A stretch of DNA of 24,886 bases from Saccoglossus kowalevskii (Eukaryota > Hemichordata > Enteropneusta > Harrimaniidae), in the NCBI RefSeq assembly GCF_000003605.2, contig NW_003119139.1, positions 1 through 24,886 of the forward strand, in the 5' to 3' direction. Shown here piece after piece: positions 19,194-24,886 of the stretch. A model generated the notes under the pieces. It saw nothing but the letters and a program-made list of their open reading frames with translations. It searched no databases and was not told where the DNA came from. Each line of letters opens with the position of its first letter. Positions within the stretch are counted from its first letter, which is position 1. The translations under genes and the position numbers were made by a program.

Positions 19194-20159
19194 CTTCTTC
19201 TTTTAAGTCGCGATGGATTTGTTTTGTTAAAATCGTCGTCAATGGTCTTAACATATTGGACAGTTATAGCTCTCCTCGGTGCTAATAATTAGAAAGACCG
19301 AGACCGTCGACTGAGATTAAAATATTCTACACGGATTTTGATGTAATGAACCAAATACAAAAATGGCTACTAATGGTATAAAAAGCCAACTGATTGTAGC
19401 GATACTAGGTGTTTGATACGTGTTCTACACGAGCCTTTGTAAGATCAACCGAAATATAAAAATAATTACCTAATTCCATCAACATACATGTCCTTGCTTA
19501 TCCCCAACGTCTACATGGAATGACGTTGAATGCTCTTTAACATGTTGTTGAAGCACCGTCACTCGGTAAATGTTGGTGAGTTGAAACATAATCAACCGGA
19601 CAATCACAGAGTTAGTGGAGTTTTCACGATCCGCGGATTATATAGCATCAAATGTTACACATTTGCAAAGTTAACACATTTGCCATGATATAGAAAGCCG
19701 GCATTTTGAAAGAAAAGCAGTTCTCTATTGGATGTTTGTCAATTTAACGTCAGTGTCTGTCCGAATTAAACATCAGTATTTTATCTAAGTGTCAATAATT
19801 AAAGAACACCAAATAGAGAAGAGCGTCGGATGAGATTTATAATTCCATACACATTTGGAAATGGTACACTCATTAATAAACACAACAAAAATCGCCGCAG
19901 CCAGTATACGTTTTTTTGTTTTGTCGAAGCGCCATCACTCGGTGAATGCCGGCAAGTTCAATCATTAACAGCTTTACACATCCGAGTTCCAGTGTCTTTT
20001 CACGTTATATGGAGTGTTAATTGGCATAACAACACTGCGAGTTAACACATTTGTAGCACAAGTAAACAGCCGGCATTTTACAGAAGGGGGCGGCAATCCA
20101 TTGACAAAGTTTTCTTGAATATCCTTACAAATGCGAAAATTGGTATAGGAATTCGAAAC
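19194..20159 (+). other. Unit 8 spacer with a cluster of single-base losses
   Basis: Standard spacer content, but between about 19596 and 19760 many single bases are missing, mostly from doubled letters or short runs. For example, TTAATTAG is collapsed and the first TTAACACATTTGCC reads gttacacatttgcaaag. The second motif copy is intact. This looks more like local consensus error than natural decay. No gene. Confidence 0.7.
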
Positions 20160-20165
20160 TATAAA
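20160..20165 (+). promoter_or_regulatory. TATA box of homeobox copy 9
   Basis: TATAAA, 79 bp before the ATG at 20239. Confidence 0.65.
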
Positions 20166-20238
20166 TCAACCAAAACATACCACATGTGTATCATTGCTAC
20201 ACGCTTTCTCGTCCCATGCGTATCGTATAAAGAATACT

Positions 20239-21251
20239 ATGGCATTACATATTGACAACACCCATTTTACAGCCAATGCTATGTTGAACTTATTACCGGT
20301 GTTAGATATTGCTGGTCGGTTTGATTGGAAGAATGTCTGCGGTTACGTAGATGGTAAATCGCACAGCAAAGGTAAGTAAATGTGCTCTACTTTAAATAAT
20401 TATGTCTCACCGAATTAACTTCAAAATGGATTACAGTGGTTTAGGTCACGTAATGTTGTATCACGATTGCTACAGACACAAATATGTTTTTTTTTATTTT
20501 TACAGGTAGTTATATTGGCAGGAAATCAAGTCGCTATATCTACAGCGAGACACAGTCGGTTTTATTAGAAGTAATATTTACAACTACTACGGAGTATCTA
20601 AATCGCGACATGCGCAAGCGTATCGCCATAATTACCAACTTATCGGAAAAGTCAATTATGGTAAGTGAGAGCATTATGTATGCACCAAAGTATGTTATAA
20701 TGTAAGCGAACAGTTTCTTGTTGTTCATTATACAATAATCTATTTTATTCACTTTTCAGAAGTGGTTTCAGAATCGTCGGGGTCCAAAACGGAGGCAAGA
20801 ACGGAAAAGAGATGCCGTGTTGTATGCTAAGCACCATCAAGCACCAATACAAAAGTTGAAAGAATCGACGACGCGTTTTCCGTCCGTGCGAAGTCGAGGA
20901 AAATCAGTGGACACTCGACTTGATGTCCTACCAGCAACGCCTTCCCTCAGTGAATATATTGGTGTTCCACAATCCAGTAGTACACCAAGGCATTGTAGTG
21001 ATACGAAGATACAAAATTGCAGTACACATTCCAGTGGTATCCTGACAGACGTCTATCAAAGTGAAATAGAAATATGTAGTACACCTTGTAAAGACGTGTC
21101 ATCAGATTTGTCATTTAATGGAATTACTGATTTAGATCGTACTCTGTGTCCATTAGTCATTTGCGAAGCTTCATATTCTGTTAGAGAAAAGCATTTATTC
21201 GTGGTTAGTCATTTTAATTTCGTGTACATAATACGTTATAATAAAATATAA
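20239..21251 (+). CDS. Divergent homeodomain protein, copy 9 (stop lost, extended tail)
   Basis: Exons 20239-20371, 20506-20660 and 20760-21251; introns 20372-20505 and 20661-20759. The usual TGA is AGA (21183-21185). The frame runs 22 codons further to TAA at 21249-21251, predicting 259 residues. The new stop lies just past the AATAAA (21240-21245), so it should still be in the mRNA if cleavage occurs the usual 10-30 nt downstream. The homeodomain has Gln105 to Pro (position 55) right after WFQNRRG, which could kink the end of helix 3. V14A and V48I are milder changes. It may be a drifting copy or a variant; the sequence alone does not decide. Confidence 0.75.
21240..21245 (+). terminator. 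Poly(A) signal of homeobox copy 9
   Basis: AATAAA at the standard place. Because the stop codon is lost, it falls inside the extended reading frame, 3 nt before the new TAA. Confidence 0.6.
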
Positions 21252-21372
21252 ATACAAAATACATATTGTGTATTCAATTATGAGTCAAGATCGAAAGGAA
21301 CAGTGTGATCTGGTCAAACGTTGTGATGTAACAAATAAAAATACCTTGCATACGAAGTTGGCCATATGCAGT

Positions 21373-21457
21373 GTCTCCGTGGCGCAACGGATAGCGCGTC
21401 GGACTTCTAGTTGAAACAGTTATTCGGAGGCTGTGGTTTCGAATCCCACCGGAGATG
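21373..21457 (+). tRNA. tRNA-Arg(UCU), unit 9 first copy, T-stem mismatch
   Basis: Complete except G53 to T (gtggtttcgaat), which breaks the conserved G53-C61 pair closing the T loop and changes the B box. Probably impaired. Confidence 0.75.
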
Positions 21458-21737
21458 GCTCTTCTTTTAAGTCACGATGGACATGTTTTGTTCAAATTGT
21501 CGTCAATAGTCTTAACATATTGGACAGTTGTAGCTCTCCTCGGTACTAATAATTAGGAAAGACCGAGACCTTCGACTGAGATTAAAATATTCTGCACGCA
21601 TTTTGATGGAATGAACCAATATAAAAAAAATGGCTTCCAATGGTATAAAAAGCCAACTGGTTGTAGCGATACAAGGTGTTTGGTGTTGTGATGTAACAAA
21701 TAAAAATATCTTGCATATGAAGTAGGCGGTATGCTGT

Positions 21738-21822
21738 GTCTCCATGGCGCAACGGATAGCGTGTCGGACTTCTAGTTGAAAAAGTTATTCGGAGGCTGTG
21801 GGTTCGAATCCCACCCAAGATG
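21738..21822 (+). pseudogene. tRNA-Arg(UCU) pseudogene, unit 9 second copy
   Basis: The acceptor 3' strand is CCAAGAT for CGGAGAT. With A7 on the 5' strand, the stem is broken at three positions. The D stem has a U25 wobble. This is the most decayed tRNA copy in the window. Confidence 0.85.
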
Positions 21823-22800
21823 CTTCTTCTTTTAAGTCACGATGGATTTGTTTTGTTAAAATCCTCGTCAATGGTCTTAACATATTGGACAGTTATAGCT
21901 CTCCTCGGTGCTAATAATTAGAAAGACCGAGACCGTCGACTGAGATTAAAATATTCTACACGGATTTTGATGTAATGAACCAAATACAAAAATGGTTACT
22001 AATGGTATAAAAAGCCAACTGATTGTAGCGATACTAGGTGTTCGATATGTGTTCTACACGAGCCTTTGTAAGATCAACCGAAATATAAAAATAATTACCT
22101 AATTCCATCAACATACATGTCCTTGCTTATCCCCAACGTCTACATGGAATGACGTTGAATGCTCTTTAACATGTTATTGAAACACCGTCACACGCTAAAT
22201 GTTGGTGAGTTGAAACATAATCAGCCGGAACAATCACAGTGTTAGTGAGTTTTCACGATCAGCGGATTATTAATTAGCATTCAAATTGTTAACACATTTG
22301 CCAAAAGTTAACACATTTGCCATGATATTAGAAAGCCGGCATTTTTGAAAGAAAAGCAGTTCTCTATTGGATTGTTTTGTTCAATTTAACGTCAGTGTTC
22401 TGTCCGAATTAAACAGCAGTATTTTATCTAAGTGTCAATAATAAAGAACACCAAATAGAGAAGAGCGTCGGATGAGATTTATAATTCCATACACATTTGA
22501 AATGGTATACCCATTAATAAACACAACAAAATCGCCGCAGCCAGTATACGTTTTTTTGTTTTGTCGAAGCGCCATCACTCGGTGAATGCCCGGCAAGTTC
22601 AATCATTAACAGCTTTACACATCCGAGTGCCAGTGTCTTTTCACGTTATATGGAGTGTTAATTGGCATAACAACACTGCGAGTTAACACATTTGTAGCAC
22701 AAGTAAACAGCCGGCATTTTACAGAAGGGGGCGGCAATCCATTGACAAAGTTTTCTTGAATATCCTTACAAATGCGAAAATTGGTATAGGAATTCGAAAC
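21823..22800 (+). other. Unit 9 spacer, no gene
   Basis: Standard spacer of the unit 8-10 subfamily (cacagtgttag, ttatctaag, accaaatagag). TTAATTAG near 22271 and the doubled TTAACACATTTGCC are kept. An extra C occurs in tgcccggcaag near 22590. Nothing coding. Confidence 0.72.
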
Positions 22801-22806
22801 TATAAA
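22801..22806 (+). promoter_or_regulatory. TATA box of homeobox copy 10
   Basis: TATAAA, 79 bp before the ATG at 22880. Confidence 0.65.
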
Positions 22807-22879
22807 TCAACCAAAACATACCACATGTGTATCATTGCTACACGCTTTCTCGTCCCATGCGTATCGTATAAAGAATACT

Positions 22880-23825
22880 ATGGCATTACATATTGACAAC
22901 ACCCATTTTACAGCCAATGTTATGTTGAACTTATTACCGGTGTTAGATATTGCTGGTCGGTTTGATTGGAAGAATGTCTGCGGTTACGTAGATGGTAAAT
23001 CGCACAGCAAAGGTAAGTAAATGTGCTCTACTTTAAATAATTATGTCTCACCGAATTAACTTCAAAATGGATTATAGTGGTTTAGGTCACGTAATGTTGT
23101 ATCACGATTGCTACAGACACAAATATGTGTTTTTTATCTTTACAGGTAGGTATGTTGGCAGGAAATCAAGTCGCTATATCTACAGCGAGACACAGTCGGT
23201 TTTATTAGAAGTAATATTTACAACTACTACGGAGTATCTAAATCGCGACATGCGCAAGCGTATCGCCATAATTACCAACTTATCGGAAAAGTCAATTATG
23301 GTAAGTGAGAGCATTATGTATGCACCAAAGTATGTTATAATGTAAGCGAACAGTTTCTTGTTGTTCATTATACAATAATCTATTTTATTCACTTTTCAGA
23401 AGTGGTTTCAGAATCGTCGGGGTCAAAAACGGAGGCAAGAACGGAAAAGAGATGCCGTGTTATATGCTAAGCACCATCAAGCACCAATACAAAAGTTGAA
23501 AGAATCGACGACGCGTTTTCCGTCCGTGCGAAGTCGAGGAAAATCAGTGGACACTCGACTTGATGTCCTACCAGCAACGCCTTCCCTCAGTGAATATATT
23601 GGTGTTCCACAATCCAGTAGTACACCAAGGCATTGTAGTGATACGAAGATACAAAATTGCAGTACACATTCCAGTGGTATCCTGACAGACGTCTATCAAA
23701 GTGAAATAGAAATATGTAGTACACCTTGTAAAGACGTGTCATCAGATTTGTCATTTAATGGAATTACTGATTTAGATCGTACTCTGTGTCCATTAGTCAT
23801 TTGCGAAGCTTCATATTCTGTTTGA
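22880..23825 (+). CDS. Divergent homeodomain protein, copy 10 (intact)
   Basis: Exons 23146-23300 (exon 2) and 23400-23825 (exon 3) follow exon 1 at 22880-23012; introns 23013-23145 and 23301-23399. Open for 237 residues. Ser46, the first full codon of exon 2, is Arg (AGG), four residues before the homeodomain. The intron-1 polypyrimidine tract is interrupted by a C (ttttttatctttacag) and is the shortest in the array, but the AG acceptor is kept. The homeodomain is otherwise as in copy 3, so this is a likely functional copy. Confidence 0.85.
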
Positions 23826-23879
23826 GAAAAGCATTTATTCGTGGTTAGTCATTTTAATTTCGTGTACATAATACGTTAT

Positions 23880-23885
23880 AATAAA
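23880..23885 (+). terminator. Poly(A) signal of homeobox copy 10
   Basis: AATAAA 55 nt after the TGA. Confidence 0.65.
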
Positions 23886-24012
23886 ATATGAATAAAAAAT
23901 ACATATTGTGTATTCAATTATGAGTCAAGATCGAAAGGAACAGTGTGATCTGGTCAAACGTTGTGATGTAAAAAATAAAAATACCTTGCATACGAAGCTG
24001 GCGATATGCAGT

Positions 24013-24097
24013 GTCTCCGTGGCGCAACGGATAGCGCGTCGGACTTCTAGTTGAAACAGTTATTCGGAGGCTGTGGGTTCGAATCCCACCGGAGATG
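24013..24097 (+). tRNA. tRNA-Arg(UCU), unit 10 first copy, intact
   Basis: Identical to the intact first copies of units 3, 5 and 7. Its 3' flank reads cttctttcaag, so the usual T4 is broken to TTT; Pol III may read on to a later T-run. Confidence 0.9.
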
Positions 24098-24377
24098 GCT
24101 CTTCTTTCAAGTCACGATGGACATGTTTTGTTCAAATTGTCGTCAATAGTCTTAACATATTGGACAGTTGTAGCTCTCCTCGGTAGTAATAATTAGGAAA
24201 GACCGAGACCTTCGACTGAGATTAAAATATTCTGCACGCATTTTGATGGAATGAACCAATATAAAAAAAATGGCTTCCAATGGTATAAAAAGCCAACTGG
24301 TTGTAGCGATACAAGGTGTTTGGTGTTGTGATGTAACAAATAAAAATATCTTGCATATGAAGTAGGCGGTATGCTGT

Positions 24378-24462
24378 GTCTCCATGGCGCAACGGATAGC
24401 GCGTCGGACTTCTAGTTGAAAAAGTTATTCGGAGGCTGTGGGTTCGAATCCCACCGGAGATG
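24378..24462 (+). tRNA. tRNA-Arg(UCU), unit 10 second copy, one acceptor mismatch
   Basis: Differs from the intact form by A7 (A7-C66 mismatch) and the GTTGAAAAAGTT intron; all other stems pair. The G third from the intron's 3' end is kept. It could be functional or an early stage of decay, as it belongs to the same lineage as the broken second copies of units 5, 8 and 9. Confidence 0.7.
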
Positions 24463-24886
24463 CTTCTACTTTTAAGTCACGATGGATTTGTTTTGTTAAA
24501 ATCGTCGTCAATGGTCTTAACATATTGGACAGTTATAGCTCTCCTCGGTGCTAATAATTAGAAAGACCGAGACCGTCGACTGAGATTTGAATATTCTACA
24601 CGGATTTTGATGTAATGAACCAAATACAAAAATGGCTACTAATGGTATAAAAAGCCAACTGATTGTAGCGATACTAGGTGTTTGCTATGTGTTCTACACG
24701 AGCCTTTGTAAGATCAACCGAAATATAAAAATAATTACCTAATTCCATCAACATACATGTCCTTGCTTATCCCCAACGTCTACATGGAATGACGTTGAAT
24801 GCTCTTTAACATGTTATTGAAGCACCGTCACACGGTAAATGTTGGTGAGTTGAAACATAATCAACCGGAACAATCACAGTGTTAGT
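24463..24886 (+). other. Unit 10 spacer, cut by the window end
   Basis: Holds the end of the 364-bp duplication and the start of module A, as in unit 9. The window ends before TTAATTAG. No gene. Confidence 0.75.

Larger units (their letters stand above)
1..24886 (+). repeat. Tandem array of ten homeobox + tRNA-Arg units
   Basis: The whole window is one head-to-tail array. Counting from exon-1 ATG to the next ATG, the units are: U1 1-2532 (5' truncated), U2 2533-4761 (2229 bp), U3 4762-7400 (2639), U4 7401-10043 (2643), U5 10044-12686 (2643), U6 12687-14965 (2279), U7 14966-17607 (2642), U8 17608-20238 (2631), U9 20239-22879 (2641), U10 22880-24886 (3' truncated). Copies differ by scattered substitutions and small indels, and long blocks are identical. 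U2 and U6 are short because they lack one copy of an internal duplication of about 364 bp. U2 also lost 29 bp in exon 3 and 18 bp after its tRNA, which together account for its length. No unique flanking sequence is present, so the array's true size and chromosomal setting are unknown. Confidence 0.98.

Noticed and set aside
1-24886. CRISPR array or other prokaryotic repeat system
   Set aside because: The period is about 2.6 kb with genes inside. Spliceosomal introns, AATAAA signals and eukaryotic tRNA introns exclude it.

Overview
The window is part of a eukaryotic, probably animal, tandem array. It holds ten head-to-tail copies of one composite unit, all on the + strand: eight complete, plus a partial copy at each edge. 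A unit is about 2.64 kb, or about 2.23-2.28 kb in two short versions. The array runs off both ends. Spliceosomal introns (GTAAGT...AG), AATAAA signals, TATA boxes and intron-containing tRNA genes with internal A and B boxes exclude a prokaryote. A lone homeobox gene points to an animal, perhaps an invertebrate. The species cannot be named from the sequence.

Layout of one unit, 5' to 3': (1) a TATA box 79 bp before an ATG; (2) a three-exon gene of 237 codons encoding a divergent homeodomain protein; (3) an AATAAA signal about 55 nt after the stop; (4) a tRNA-Arg(UCU) gene with a 12-nt intron; (5) in eight of ten units a second tRNA-Arg copy 361-365 bp further on, inside a direct duplication of about 364 bp; (6) a spacer of roughly 1 kb with no gene. 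The spacer carries old degraded internal duplications, a TTAATTAG site and a doubled TTAACACATTTGCC motif.

Gene copies are numbered 1-10. Copies 3, 4, 6, 8 and 10 are open with all splice sites. Copy 1 lacks most of exon 1 because the window starts inside it. Copy 2 has a 29-bp deletion that shifts the C-terminal frame. Copy 5 has lost its first splice donor (GT to AT). Copy 7 has a one-base insertion that destroys the recognition helix. Copy 9 has lost its stop and reads 22 codons further. Eighteen tRNA copies are present: the first in each unit is mostly sound, while the second is sound in units 1, 4 and 7 and decayed in 3, 5, 8, 9 and 10.

Shared variants (copies 2/6, 3/5, 4/7 and 8/9/10) indicate unequal crossing-over or gene conversion within the array. 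The homeobox gene (Pol II) and the tRNA genes (Pol III) are amplified together. Nothing visible shows that they work together, and the homeobox ORF is not notably rich in AGA codons. Three short stretches have clustered single-base losses that may be assembly errors.
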